Shown here: piece after piece, positions 1 to 13,800 of the stretch
Layout of the letters: every line of letters starts with the position of its first letter
Numbering within the stretch: the first letter of the stretch is position 1
Origin: Tanytarsus gracilentus
Lineage: Eukaryota > Arthropoda > Insecta > Diptera > Chironomidae
Length of the DNA stretch: 64,000 nt
Assembly: GCA_038502055.1 (NCBI GenBank)
Contig: JAXRKN010000037.1
Coordinates: forward strand, 5,426,501-5,490,500
Direction of reading: 5' to 3'
The notes under the pieces: generated by a model
The model's input: only the letters and a program-made list of their open reading frames with translations
What the model was told of the DNA's origin: nothing
Database searches by the model: none
Position numbers and translations under genes: made by a program

Positions 1-1853
1 AATATTGTTGGATTTAGCAATTTTATTTATTGGCATCTTATTCTCTTCTCATTAGACTAATTCAAGCTTCTCATTTAGATTTTACAGCTGAAAATTTAGA
101 AATTAATTTCGTCTCGTTTTAATTAAGGCATTTGTTATCATTAAGTGAAACGTTCATGTTTATTAGATGATGATATATGGATGGATGTAGAACATCTGGA
201 AATGTTGAGTCTAAATTTGAGGCGATTGTAAATTTAATATTTCAAATAATTTGGAAGTGTCACTTTGCACCAGATGTTAATTAATTAACAATGGGCATTG
301 TGCTTAGCAAATAAATTAACTGTGTGCGTATGGTTTGATAATTTTGTCTTTGTAATGTGCACAAAATGTTTTGTTAATTTTAATCACTTTAGTAAGTTAA
401 ATTAATATTTTTATAATTTTTTATAAAATTCTGATTAAAAATTATAAAAACCCACAAAATTGTCATGTCGCCTCAAAAAGGCTTCGACTGAAAATTTTAA
501 TAAAACTTTTTCATCAGCACAGAAAAGCAAACGAAAATGAGAAAATTTTAAAAAGTTTAATTTTCTTTCTCTGTAAATAAAACTATCCACATAAATTTTA
601 CGCAATGACCTAAATATTTTTGTTCTATCATAAAAATCTCACAAATCTTTAGAACAACTTCAACACTTCTTCGACAAAAAAGTTTATTTGACCGCAAACT
701 ACATATTTGAAGTGTTTGACAAACATAAAAATTCCAGAACATGCAACAAATTCTCAAAAGCTTCTCTGCATTTTATCAGCAGAGAGCTGAGAAAAGTTTA
801 AAACAAAAATATGATGAATTTTTCTTTCTCACTAATTAATTTTCTCTTGGTGTTTTAGTTTTGCGAGCGGTAGAAAAAAGTTTTTAATTTTCTCTTTTCA
901 CTCGTTTATTTAATCAGAAAAAGTTTTAATTTCGACTTTTTTAGTGCTTAAGCTCTTCGAGTCATAAGTTAGTAAACGAAAAAACCACATAAGAGTAATG
1001 AGTCACATCTCCTAATATTTTATGATTTCAGCAAGAAAAAAAGAAAACAAAAGTTGAGCCGAGTTTTTGAATTTTTTTAGATTTTTGAGATTTTTTACAA
1101 AAAAAACCTAAATTAAATGAATTTTATAAGAAAAATAGCAAGTAATTAAAATTTTGATTTTTTTTAAGAGCAAAATATTTTTACGTCTTTTTTATCAAAT
1201 TTGTAGATTTAATACATTTCTAACAAATTCAGCCTCATAGAGGTATAAAAAACTAATCTCGAAAACAATGATTGGGGTGAAAAGAGTCTTGAGATTAATT
1301 TATGTATTGATGTCAAAAAGGGTTTGGATGAAAAAGATATAAGATATGCAACGTGAGGTTATTGTCGGGGGTTGGAAGACTTGTAAATTTTTAAACAAAA
1401 TGTTTCTTATAAAAATTTAGATTTATTTGCTTTTTTACATGAAATCTTACAAAGTCTTTAAAAAATCTAAATTGAAATAAAAAATAAATTTTAAAAGTCT
1501 CCAAAAATAGCAATTTTAACATTAATTTTAGTTTCACATCCCCAGAATCAAAGCTCATACAATGCCATGTTTTGATATTAAACCACTTTCTCTCTACGAA
1601 ATTGCTCAGAGCTAAATTTGCGTCAGGCATAAAACTTTCTCCAACAACATCGATCAATCTTGCGTATGATAAGATAGAGCCAATTAAGTCAAATATCTCA
1701 ATTACTTTCGTTCTTGATTGGAGCAAACAACATCAACAATGGTTTCCCTCGACTTAATTTCAGTGAGTAAGAGAGAGAGAGTATATTTTCTATGCGTACA
1801 CAAATCGTTCATAAAGTGAAGACTTTGGAGAGTAAAAAGTAAAAGATACTCAC

Positions 1854-4800
1854 TTTATATAAGGCTGATGTAATGCGATTAAGCTGGCATGGATGCCGAG
1901 ACTGACAGCAGCCAAATGGAAGTAATCAAAAAGAACGGGCAAGTGGTAATGGAGACCACGTGCAGGATGAAAATTCAGTTGGAGGGTTCGTGTTGAGGCG
2001 AGTGTCAAAGTTGTCATGTTGTCATCTAAGTTTAATTCATTTGATGTGGTTTCTTGTGGTTGTTGCGACTGCTGCACACCATTTTGAGTTGGTTGTTGTT
2101 CACCAAACCACAGCTCTAAATTCAATGAAAATTCAGCACGTTCTATGCTCTCTTTTAAATGACGACTATCAACTATTGAGTGAAAGAGGAAAAATATTAA
2201 AGTTTCATAGGCAAAAAGAAATTTTCTGCATTAAGTTTAAGTGCTTGAGGAGGAAGTTTCGACGGTATTTTGTGGGAATTTGAGCATGACAATAGCATGC
2301 ATGCATAATGACATATTCTATAGAAAATTTTGATTCTATTATGTGTTGCTTAAGAATGCCATAAAGAGTACGTTGCAAGACATGTAATTTAATATAAAAT
2401 ATTAACAAAGGAAATTGAATACACTGTTATGCATTTGTATATCTCAAAGTTGAAGAATGTATCAAATTTAATATTTTTATTCAGCACTTTAAGAACCAAG
2501 AGTTCATCCAATTTTTTATTTTATAAATTTTTAGCAACTACACCTTGACAAAATCTACGAAACACATTTTCCTCTCATCATTTAGTATTCCCCACTTTCA
2601 TAACAACAAGCAATAAAGCCATCACTCGACAACTTCTTCATGACCCACTTATATATACCTTTATTGTCATCAAAAGCAAGTGCAGCTAATTTGATTTACG
2701 CGAGTCACATCTGTTGCTTTACCTTTCCGAGTTTTCTCTATTTTTTCGAGCTTCCTGCTTCGTTACTCAATTGAGATGTGAACAATGTATCAAAAAAATC
2801 CCATTTTCTACTTTGTTCATACTCTGATGAGAATAACTTGACACAATTTTAAATAAGAACTTTAAAAGTTTAATGAAAAAAATGCTAAAAGTAGAGTATT
2901 AAAACCCATTATTGGATTTACTGAAATTTTTAAGATATTTAATTCGAAATAATTTTTAATCCTTTTTAAACTCAACAGATTTTTATTTTTAAAAAAATTC
3001 ATGAATAAATTTATGGCAAATTTTTTAAGTTTAAAATAATTTTTTCATAATTTATTGAAGAAACTTCTTAATTTCCGCGAGTTTTTAAATCCCTTATTAA
3101 ACGAGATAATTTACATCCTTACAAATCTTTCTTTAATGCTAATTTTCTCGAGAGCCATAAACTTTTTCCATTGCCATCCTCAAAAAAAAAGTTTTGAAAG
3201 ATGTAAATTAAACATGATAATTACGAGGACAGTTCACACACAAAAATGGTGTAAAAAGAAGAGCAGCGAAGAAAAAGAGAAAACTCGGCACGGAACACAA
3301 AAAAGTCACTTCAAATTTTAATTATGCTTTTTATCTCTTGTCGTTGTATGCTAATGCATAATTTTGTAGTAAGAGATTTTTTATCCGCTTTTTATAAGCG
3401 CGAGAATGCACGATAAATTAATTTATGAGTGAGCCATCGTGAAACAATGAAATCTCTTGACTTTTAAGCAGTACTCAAGTGCAGAGAGAGGAAGTATAAA
3501 GAAAAAAATTCGTGAAAGAAAAACTTTTCATTCTCTCATATCACTTTTAGTCATGATAAAGTAACTGAATAAGTGGTAAAATGACAAAGTGGAAACGACA
3601 TAAAAGTTGAAAGAAAGGGGAAAAAATAGACAAATGGAATGGAGCTTCTGTGTTGATAAAAAGTGCTCTCCAATCACTATTGATTTATCATTTTTACTCT
3701 TACTTCCGGATGATTGTGGAGACAAGTTTGAAGATTGCTTTTATGCTTCTCATAGTTGGGCAAAAGATAAAACGAGAAAAGATGGTTTCAAGATGAAATC
3801 ACAGAAAAATTCCCTTCATCATTACAATCGATATGGATTTTTTAAGAAAACTTTCTTTATTGAGGTTTTTTTCTTCTTATATTGAGAAAGATTTCTGATG
3901 CTTTTATATCACTTGCGGAAAACCGTAAATGTCAATATTGTTGAAATATATTTTTTTTCTGATGATGATGAAATGACAAAACTTGGTCTTCGAAAATTTC
4001 ATTACGTTGAAGAATTGACATAAAATTTGAAAAATTCCGTGACCACAATTTGTGTAAAAATTTAACAGCTTTAAATCATAAAAAAGGTGCCTAAATAGAA
4101 AGAATAATTTCGCTCGTCATCAAGCACGAAAGTTTTAGTTATAAAAGAGTCTGTAAAAAATTCAGTCAGGGAGATTATGTCATGGCGGCAGCGAGAAAAA
4201 TAAATATAATACTTTTTGTGAGCTTAACATTCACATTCAGAGCACTTTACATTTCATAAAGTTATTACTTTGCAGCTTAAGGTTTTGGCAATCGTTCGCT
4301 TTCCATGCAAAAAGAATGTAGACGATTAATGTCAAAAGTCATGCGAAAGTAGAATGCTCGGAAGAAGGCAGTGTCGAGGAAAATTGATGGAAAAAGTGCT
4401 TTTTACTAAATGAGCACGAAAATTTCATTTTAAAACATTTCAACAACGATAATACAGGAAGGAAGAGTGAGAGAGTAAAAAAATGCTGTTGAAGTTGAAA
4501 AATTACACTTTGGTAAGAAGAAACAGCAGTTCTGATTTTCTCGAATCAAAATTCACACCAATAAAAAAATTCATCCCTCTAAGAGGTGATTCAAAAGCTG
4601 AATAAATCGATATTTGATGGCAATTTGTCGCTCGTTAATCGGATTTAAATTTATTAAGCATATTGTATGCTGGTTTAAATCCTTGAAACTGTTATTTCAC
4701 TTTTTTACATTCAGCCTTTGACATCGCTTTAAAATACCTAGGTATAGGGATTTAAGGTATAAAAAGTAAGGAAGGATTAGGAATACATTGATGGGAGTAA

Positions 4801-7800
4801 AAATGTCAAATATAAAAAGAGATTTTTTATGAAAAGGAGGGCTGATTCAAAAGGATAAAAAGTACCTTCTGCACTTAAGTGATTAAAGAGCGCTTAACTT
4901 AACATTTTGGAATTTTTTTCTTAGTTTTCCTCAATTTAAAAAGCTTAGAGTTTATAGGCTCTTAAAAAGATATTTTGGCATTATCCAAACGTCAAAAAGA
5001 GTCTCAACTATTCTGGTTGATTCGTCATCATACATTTGATAAATTTGACTTTTACCCTTTTGAGTGCAGTGGAATTTTTTATAGCTCCGCTATATATTAA
5101 TTTTGGATTTTTCCAAAACCTGTTTTCGGCCCCTAGTGCCAAGACATTACATTTTGCAATATCAAAACTTAAACTCAAATGATAGGCCTGGTCAAACCCT
5201 ACAAACTGGCGAAAACAGATTTGAAATCGGTTGATCCTACGAGGAGTTAGAGCCATTTAAGTCATCTTACTTTCTCACTTTCTCACTTTCTCACTTTCTC
5301 ACTTTCTCACTTTCTCACGATCTTAGTGAACGCCATATCTCAAGAACGGCTGGTCGGATTTGACTCGGGTTTGTGGCTAAAGATCGGGTTTTGGCTCTAG
5401 TTGTGCAAGAAGTATTTAGTTTTGAGGTACGACCCTCCAAGGACCGTCCTTGAGTGCAAAAATGTCCTTTTTCATACAAATTTTCTTTTATATGGCTTCA
5501 TGGGTATCGTTGAACTCGTAATTGCATCAGGAATCGATTGGCATTGACGATTTTTGAGGAGTGTCCATCATGGCCGGCCTGGAGTGCCACTAATGCCCAT
5601 TTTTCAGAACTATGGCTTCATGTATGTCGTTGAACTCGTCATTGCATCAGGAATCGATTGACATTGATGATTTTTGAGGAGTGTCCATCATGGCCGACCA
5701 GGAGTGCCACTAATGTCCATTTTTCAGAACTATGGCTTCATGTATGTCGTTGAACTCGTCATTGCATCAGGAATCGATTGACATTGACGATTTTTGAAGA
5801 ATGTCCATCATGGCCGACCAGTAGTGCCACTAATGTCCATTTTTCAGAACTATGGCTTCATGTATGTCGTTGAACTCGTCATTGCATCAGGAATCGATTG
5901 ACATTGACGATTTTTGAAGAATGTCCATCATGGCCGACCAGTAGTGCCACTAATGTCCATTTTTCAGAACTATGGCTTCATGTATGTCGTTGAACTCGTC
6001 ATTGCATCAGGAATTTATTGACATTGACGATTTTTGAGGAATGTCCATCATGGTCGGCCAGGAGTGCCACTAATGTCCATTTTTCAGAACTATGGGGTAC
6101 TAATCTAAGACAGCGGAGCTATTGGAAATGGCAACGCCGTTTGCAGACCCATCTTGTTTTCATCTACATTTTCTTCCGTTTCTCTGGCATCAAAAATTTC
6201 TTTTTATATTTCCTCAAAAGAAAATCTTTTATGCAAACGTGTTTGCTCGACGAGCGGCTTTGAATTTTTATTTTTTGTTGTCAATGTCAACATGTTATGT
6301 ATGTAAAGTTAATTCGTTTTGAGTAAAAGGAAAAAAGCGAGTCTGAATACTGATAGAAAAAAAGAATTTAATTAAGAAACACTAATGAAATAAAATTTCT
6401 CGCCGATAATGGCAGGGAACAATTAATAACCGTTGTTGCATACATTCAAAGCAAAACCATTAACACTGGTTGCTGCTTAATGGCTTCTAATTAAATGATG
6501 AAGTAATAAAGTGCTTTTTTTGGAGTGATATAAAGACTGAAAGGTGTTGAGAAAATAAATAAAAATTTGTACCAAAATTTATTTCATTTTAAAACTTAAA
6601 AATTCATGTTTTGTTTGCAAAACTTTTTCTCCCAAGCATCCTTTCCGTCACTGTAATTTTTCGATCATAACTTTCTTATCTTTCATTTACCATTGCATCT
6701 TCATGATTTATGCATGACCATTTTGTCATCATTACCTCAGGCAATAACAGACGAAACTTCCATCCATCACTCTCGCCACGAGTGAGATACAAACAATTTC
6801 CAGAGAAGAAAAATAAATTACCTAATAAATGTGCTCGAAACATTATCACATCCCGTAATGCCACTTCCTCGTTTCGGTAGAGTATTTGAAATACTTTTGA
6901 TGCACCAGCATTGTTGATGACACATGGACCGGTTTGAGAATTTTGAACACTCTGATCGGGTATACAGGTTTCGATTTGAACAGGCAACTTCCCGGGCGAA
7001 ACTTTCAATGAACATCTAACTTGATATAATCTGAAATGATAGAATAAAAAAATCAGTCATTCAATGAGAAAAACTAGCGATTTCATCCTAAACAGGGGAG
7101 AGAGTGTTCGCATTAAATTAATAGTGATGAATCGACAAATGTTTGCCACAGTAATGAAATTTCACATGACTTGACAGGACAAAAACAAAATCATGATGTG
7201 CACAAAGACAAACACGCATGCACGATGTGATAAGATGTCTGTTCATCATTATTTCTATGTGGATGGAGTTAAATATTCAATTTTCCTTAATGTGATTTCA
7301 GCATAAGCGCACATCTCTGTTCTGTCATTATTTATGGAAAAATATTTGATGTGAAGTCGTGTTTGAAAATTTTAAGCAAAAATTGATTTAACTTAACATA
7401 ACTTCGGATATCAAACAAATATAAATAAAACTTTTACACTCGTATATTCTCATGTTCATCGCTTTTGGAAGGAAATAATAGCTATGATTAGCATATAAAT
7501 GGATTGACATTGCTGCAAAAATATCACATCTCGATATTAAAATATCGATGAGAAAAAGAAAGAATATAATTTATTAAAGAAGCTCCTTTTCTGTTCAAAT
7601 TCATCCCACACACTTTTGCAAGTGAAAAACTTTTTCTCGCACAGAAAATTTTTTTTTTCTCATTCGAGTTTCAAAATGAAATTAATTTCTGCTCTGTACA
7701 TACAAAGTTGCTTCATAAATGTATGAGAAGCCTTTATGAAATAACAATTATTATCCCATTTTCAATGGATTTATTACGATTGAGTTTTTATGGTGTTTCA

Positions 7801-10800
7801 ATACGTTGAGGGGAGGCTAAGTGTTTGTTAGGAAATTCGACAAAGATATTAAATATGAATTGTTTGGATTAATCGCTCGACGATTATAATTAATTATTTT
7901 TTTGTGGGATGTGAAAATCAGCTTTAATCGATTTTATGTTTTGTGTGAATAAAGTTTTAGTTGAATAAAAGTGAAATTAGAAAAGGAGCTTACAAAAATT
8001 ATAGAGTGACACTAAGTTTATCATGAAATACATTTTATTAGAAAGCTCTTGCAAAAGCTTTTTTACTTAACTCATTTTTACATAAAATGTTTAAGTACTC
8101 AGCTTTGATTTATGAAAAGAAAAAGAGAAAAATTTGTCAACAATGAATCATACGAAAACTTTTTTGTGCTTTCTATAATTTCTGGAGAGTTAAAATTTAT
8201 TGGCACGCTGAGAGGAAGAGAGCTTTCACGACTTAATGCATGAAATAAAAAAATAATTTTTACAATTCGCACATATTTCACTTTTCGTGATCATTGCACA
8301 TACACGCTTGCACGTGACGTGATTTTCGTTTACGTTGTCAATTATCTAAATTGTGCACAGCACAGCGGTTTTACGATGTGAGGCGGACATGGTATTTTGG
8401 CTTACATTACAATCATCATCATGAACCATTTTATGTGTCTGTATGTGAGAAATGTGAGCGAGAAAAGGAGAAAATAAACATTTTTGCACATTAACAATTA
8501 AAAGATGAGTTATGTGTCATGAGGGTGGAATTTAATATTCCATTACGGAATTAAGTAATATAGATTCAAATAGAGCGAATATTAAATTACCAGATAGAGA
8601 AATTTAATTAATTTCATGATCAAATTTTTTCGCACTTAACATAAATTTAAGTTAATGACAAAAATGGGAGAAATTGTAAAGCACCTTAACAATGAGAAAA
8701 TTTTATTGAATTTTTTGTTGTAATTTCAGTAGGAAAAGTTTTCAGCATGCAAACTTTGAGGTTTTAAACTCTGTGGAATTTATTGATGCAGCAGTCAGCG
8801 GTGCTCAACCATTTAGAAAATTAAAACTCTCAAAATTTATGGATAGAAATTTAATTGATTTTTCTTTAGACGCCATTGTTCATATTCTTTATAGCAAAAA
8901 GAGCCGTTTTCCTTTAACCTTCAAGTTAGTCTTATAATTTTTATGATCAAACATTTATTGAAATATTTTTTTAATACTTTCAAGTTTTTTCCTTTGTAAG
9001 TTTGAAAGCAGACTTTTACCACAGAGCTTTAATGAAACTTACGATAAGCTTTATGATTTAATTTTACAAAAGTAAAAGAAAAATATTTACAAAACTGAAA
9101 ATCTTAAGGATGCAAAAAAAATATTTAGAAATGTATTTTTAGACTTTAATGAGATTTAAAACTCGAACCGAAAAATAAAATTTATCAAATTTCCCTTTCA
9201 TCTATTTGAAGCGAGACCCCAATAAATAACGCACCACCATCACTACCGTTAATGCTCATTGAGGTGTACTTTCTTAATTAACTTGAAGCTTTTGTATTTA
9301 CACACTCACATTGCTTCTAGCACATTCAGCAACAGACAAAAACTTTTAATAAAGAATTAGAATTTGATTAAGTTGAAGCATCTGAGTCGCTTTTTTCCGG
9401 GTAATACAGATTTATGATGGAATAAAGTTGGATATGAAAAGTAAGAAGAATTTTTCTCATCACGAACATCAATTTCAATTTTACAAAAAGATTTGCGAAA
9501 AAGAAAATTTCCAAAGGAAATTCGATGGAAGCTTTTTCAAGAGATTCGGAAGTGAAATTTAAATTTGTATGCGAGATGAAAAAGGCAAGCTCGAAGGATA
9601 TCCAAGTTTTGCAAATAAAAAATAAAGGAAAGTGCTCTCATTATCGTCGTCATTTGAGATCACTTTGGAAGCAAGCAAAGAGAGATTGAAAAAGTTTCCT
9701 ATGGTCTGAACTTTTGTTTGCAAAACGATTGATTTCGATTGAGATTTTTGTGTAAACAATTTGAATTGCAATGGAAAATTTTTTGCTTTAAATGTTTATC
9801 TTTCTGTCGTGAGAAAAAGTATTGATATGAAAAAGTTTATTATTTTTAAATGCTGAAAATTAAATTTTAAATATTTTTTTTTTGCTTGAAAATTTTTTTC
9901 ACGATTTTACTTTAAAAATGTTCCAAATTCTTTATCATGACCCATTTGTAGTCATCTCACTAACCCTCTTTTTCCTCTAGTTTAATTTCGTACATGGGTC
10001 AACAGTTTTCTTTTCACAACATCCACAAAACCCTCACGTACACAACTTCCTTTAGAAAAAATAAGTCACATCTTAAAATTATTCTGTTCGTACAAAAATA
10101 TTTGATTGGTTTCATTCATGGATTTTGTAAGTGAAAATTTTAACAATTCAGTTGGAAAATCGATGAAGGAAATCTGAATCTTAATGTGACCTAAAATAGT
10201 ACCGCAGAGAATTTTGCACCACACAAAGAGATTCGCCGCGAAACAAAAAGTTTTTCATTCATGCGAAAACTCACGAACGCAACACATGTTCATTCAATTA
10301 TTTTTCAATCGTCCTCAAAGTTTTTCTCTTCTCGTTGCCAAAATTTTATTTTTATTTCATAATTTTTAAAAAATAAGAGAAAATTTAAAATTTCGTGCCT
10401 AGGAAATAATTTTAAGCTTAACCCATTTAACGTCACAAATATTTTTACAAAAGATATCAAATTAACATGTTAGTGTACGGGTCAGGATCTTTATTTTTCA
10501 TTGCTGTTAAATTACAACAACAAAAAGATGGGTTGAACGGTGCATTTATGCTGAGATTAGTACTATTGAATGGGATTAGTGGATTAGATTTGAGAAACGA
10601 GTTACGACATACAGAGCAGTTTGAAAAATGGCTGTGGATGTGGGAATGATGGCATCCTAAAATATGTAATCGATTCGATGATTGGTTAAGTCCATGAAGC
10701 ATAGTTTGAAAAATGGCATTGTGGCTCGTGGCGACAGATGGCATCTAAAAACGTATGACGACTGATGAATTAGGTTAAGATACCTGAGCGGTTGAAAAAT

Positions 10801-13800
10801 GATTAGTGGCTCGGGAAGAATCTAAAAGTATGTATGACTATGATTAGAGTTAAGTCATGAAGCATATAGAGAAAATTGTATGAAAAAGGCATTTTGCACT
10901 AGGGAGGTTGGAGGGTACTAAACTAAATATTTGAAAAGAGAAAACGATTGAAAACGGTAATCCGACGCGTTTGGATAGGTTATAAGATGTAGAAAGTAGA
11001 AAGTGGAAAGTAAGAAAGTAAAAGTAGATGCTTAAATGGTTATTTGTAGTAGTGTTCTGAGAGAAGGAGCGAAGAAAAATTTGTGGGTTAAAAAGTTTTC
11101 ATTTAAATTTAAATAGTTTGCGATAAATTAAAAAATTAAGTATTTGAATATTATTATTGTTAAAAGTATTAATAAAAAGAATAATATTTATGCCGCAATG
11201 AAAGAAGGGCGGGTTTACAACGACCGTCAACGAACGAGAAAAAAAAAGAAAAAATTTCTCATCTCAAATGTAGTGTGGCGAAGATGCTTTGATAGGATAC
11301 GATGTGAATTTATGATGTGAAAGATTTACTGTGGTAAGAAGAAGACATTAAAAGTTCGAAAATGAATGTGAAAACCGCAAGCCTCCGCCATATGCGGCGT
11401 GGTTGGTTGTAATGAGATGCTTAGAGTAGAACTCCTGAGATTAGTCTAGTCTAGTCTTTGGATGAGTTTATTGAATGAGATAAAAGTATAAAAATGAGCT
11501 GAAATTAAGAATTTATATAGTTAGTGAAGAGAAACAAAAATGGCTGATGGTTGTAAATGCGAGAATGGCTAGAATATTAGCTGAATGAATATAAGAATAA
11601 AATAAGAGTGATTATAGAAGTCTAGATATGTTCCCTGTTTCTAAGAGCGAAAGGTAAAAATTTGAAATGAGAGAAATCTCCGTTATGCGTAGTCGTTGGA
11701 ATATTGCAGATCGTGTGGTTTGAGTACTGTGGTCGGTATGGAGGTATTGCCCTGACAAATGTGGATGTGAGTTAAAGACAAGATTGTCGTGTAGTCCTCG
11801 ATAATTGGGAGAAAATTCGGAGGATAGTAAATGGGTAAAAAACACGTATTAAATGGAAAAGATGATTGGACGTCGAGGAATAGGGTGTATAAGAAGCAAG
11901 GGCAAATGCAGGGATTTGTGCTCGCAATGAAGTTTATTTCGAGATCCGAGGAGAGCTGACTCAAAATCCCGTGGGTAAAAATGAAAATGGGAATGGTATT
12001 AAATGGAAATGTCTTTTCATAGAGAGTTGTGCAATATTGATGAATTAATGTGGATTGGTAAGTAAAAAAAATGGAACAAATTTGTCTTGGAGGTTGAATT
12101 AAATACTGTGGTGTTATGCTAGAGAAATTAAAAATTTCAGGAAGCTATGGTATCAAAAAATTCTATGAATTTGATTATGCAAAACTTATTATGTGGTGTT
12201 AGTGAAATTTTTTAAAACAATAAAAAATCATAATCCCTTTATCGCATGATGATAGAGTAGAAGACTAAAGGGGTGTGTTATGTCCGCCGTATGTGAAGCT
12301 GTCTCCCATTTATCTAATGTGTGAGAGATTGGGTTGAAATTTACTGAAGACAGTTAAAATCATATAAATGGTTTATATGAGGAGGAAACGACTCGTAAAG
12401 AAATTGGTAATGATTTGACTCTCATAAATTAAAAGTTTTTTGTTGTGGCGTTTTTCAAGTCTTTGGATGATGGGTATAGTGGATATTACGAGAATATGTG
12501 TCTTAATTATTTAAGATTTTAGTGAGTTCTTATTTGTTTGTGTTGAAATGGTTAATCGATGTGAAAGAATGTTTAAATGGTGGTATAATGCGTTTTTCTA
12601 TGATATTGGTAAGAATAGAAAGGAAAAGAAAGATTGTTTGTTTAAAATGTGTTGGGATAAATTGAGATTCTTCTTTCCCTAAAAAAGTATGTAATTGATG
12701 ATGTATAGAAAAAAAAATCTTGGAGGGAATAATTAGGTTTTTATCGTTAAATTTGCTGTGCTTAGGTTAAAATTAAAAATGTTAGAAAAAGTGGGGTATC
12801 GGATAATGATAAAGCAAAAAATGGGAGGATAAAGAAGGAAATTATAATATTAGAAAGTGATTGGAGGACTAAAATAAAATATCAAAGTGTTGGCAAGAAG
12901 AATGTTAAGAAGATCAAAACTTCTCTAAAACTGGAAGATAAAATGTATTCTTTCAAGGAGGAAATAATTGCTAATCGAAAACTAATGACCATTGGAGGGG
13001 TGATAAGAGTTTCGGTGAATTAATTTGATTGTAATGATTTGGGATGAAGAAGAAATTAGGTGTTAAAAGGAAAAAAAGATGGGAATGAAAAATTAACAAT
13101 GTTAAAGGTAAGGGTATCTGCTTTTCATAAATGATGATGAAATTTTATATTTTCGATAAATATAAAATGAAAAGTGCTTCTATTGAGTGAAAGACGCCGG
13201 TTTGGTGCTCTTGGTGGAAAATCTCGAAGGTTGTAAATGATTGAAAATCACGGTGTCTCTAGGAAATGGTTTGGGAAAATTTCCGAAAAATGAAAAGGGT
13301 AGAAAAGAAAAAATTAAAGAAAAGTTAGGTTATTTGTTGGTGTTGAAAAGGCGATGAGTGTGGTAGGTGTTAAAATGATTTTTGATTCATTAAAAATTCT
13401 TCCTAAAAAAGAAAATTTTATGTGATTATGGATGTAGTACGATAGTCCTGGGTTGAGTGCGTTAGTGTAATATTTCAGGTAAATTGTCACTCGTGTGGGG
13501 GTTAGTTCTCGAAAGATTAAATGGAGAAATGGAAAGAAGATAGGATTAATGAAAAAATGGAAAATAAACTTAAAAAGAAAAGGGGCCATTAATGAAGAAA
13601 AAGGGTGATTTAAAATTTTGTTTCAATCTGGGGGGGTGTTGGTTTGTGGATAAAAAGATGAATTAAAAAGAATTGATATGTGATTGAAAGGGATGTTGGG
13701 TTAATTTCCGTACGAGAGATAATCCTAAAAAATAAAGTATATTTAAAATGTATAGCAATTTGCTTTGTGTGGTCATAAATAGAAAGATATAGAAAAAATA

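Larger units (their letters stand above)
5079..6163 (+). mobile_element. Dispersed repeat element, copy A (about 1.08 kb, with minisatellite core)
   Basis: Seen: the left end starts TTATAGCTCCGCTATA, itself an inverted repeat, followed by a hairpin TTTTGGA-TTTT-TCCAAAA. Then come about 170 bp of unique sequence, an 8-bp microsatellite, about 170 bp more, and five 120-bp units. Near the right end is AGCGGAGCTAT, the inverse of the left end, followed by a segment ending CATCTTGTTTTCAT. The same parts recur inverted at 47779-48985 and in part at 10500-14184 and 20255-20498. No transposase is present, so it is non-autonomous. Class is uncertain: short inverted ends fit a MITE, while subterminal hairpins with an internal tandem array recall Helitron-derived elements. 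Confidence 0.75.
2173..6821 (-). other. FAM135 intron 2
   Basis: AT-rich intron of 4.65 kb between exons 2 and 3 of the FAM135 gene. Apart from the repeat element at 5079-6163 I see no coding exon, RNA gene or conserved block. Open frames here are short and have no recognisable protein character. Confidence 0.7.

Noticed and set aside
5491..6090. CRISPR array
   Set aside because: The 120-bp units are contiguous with no unique spacers, inside a eukaryotic intron and part of a dispersed element.
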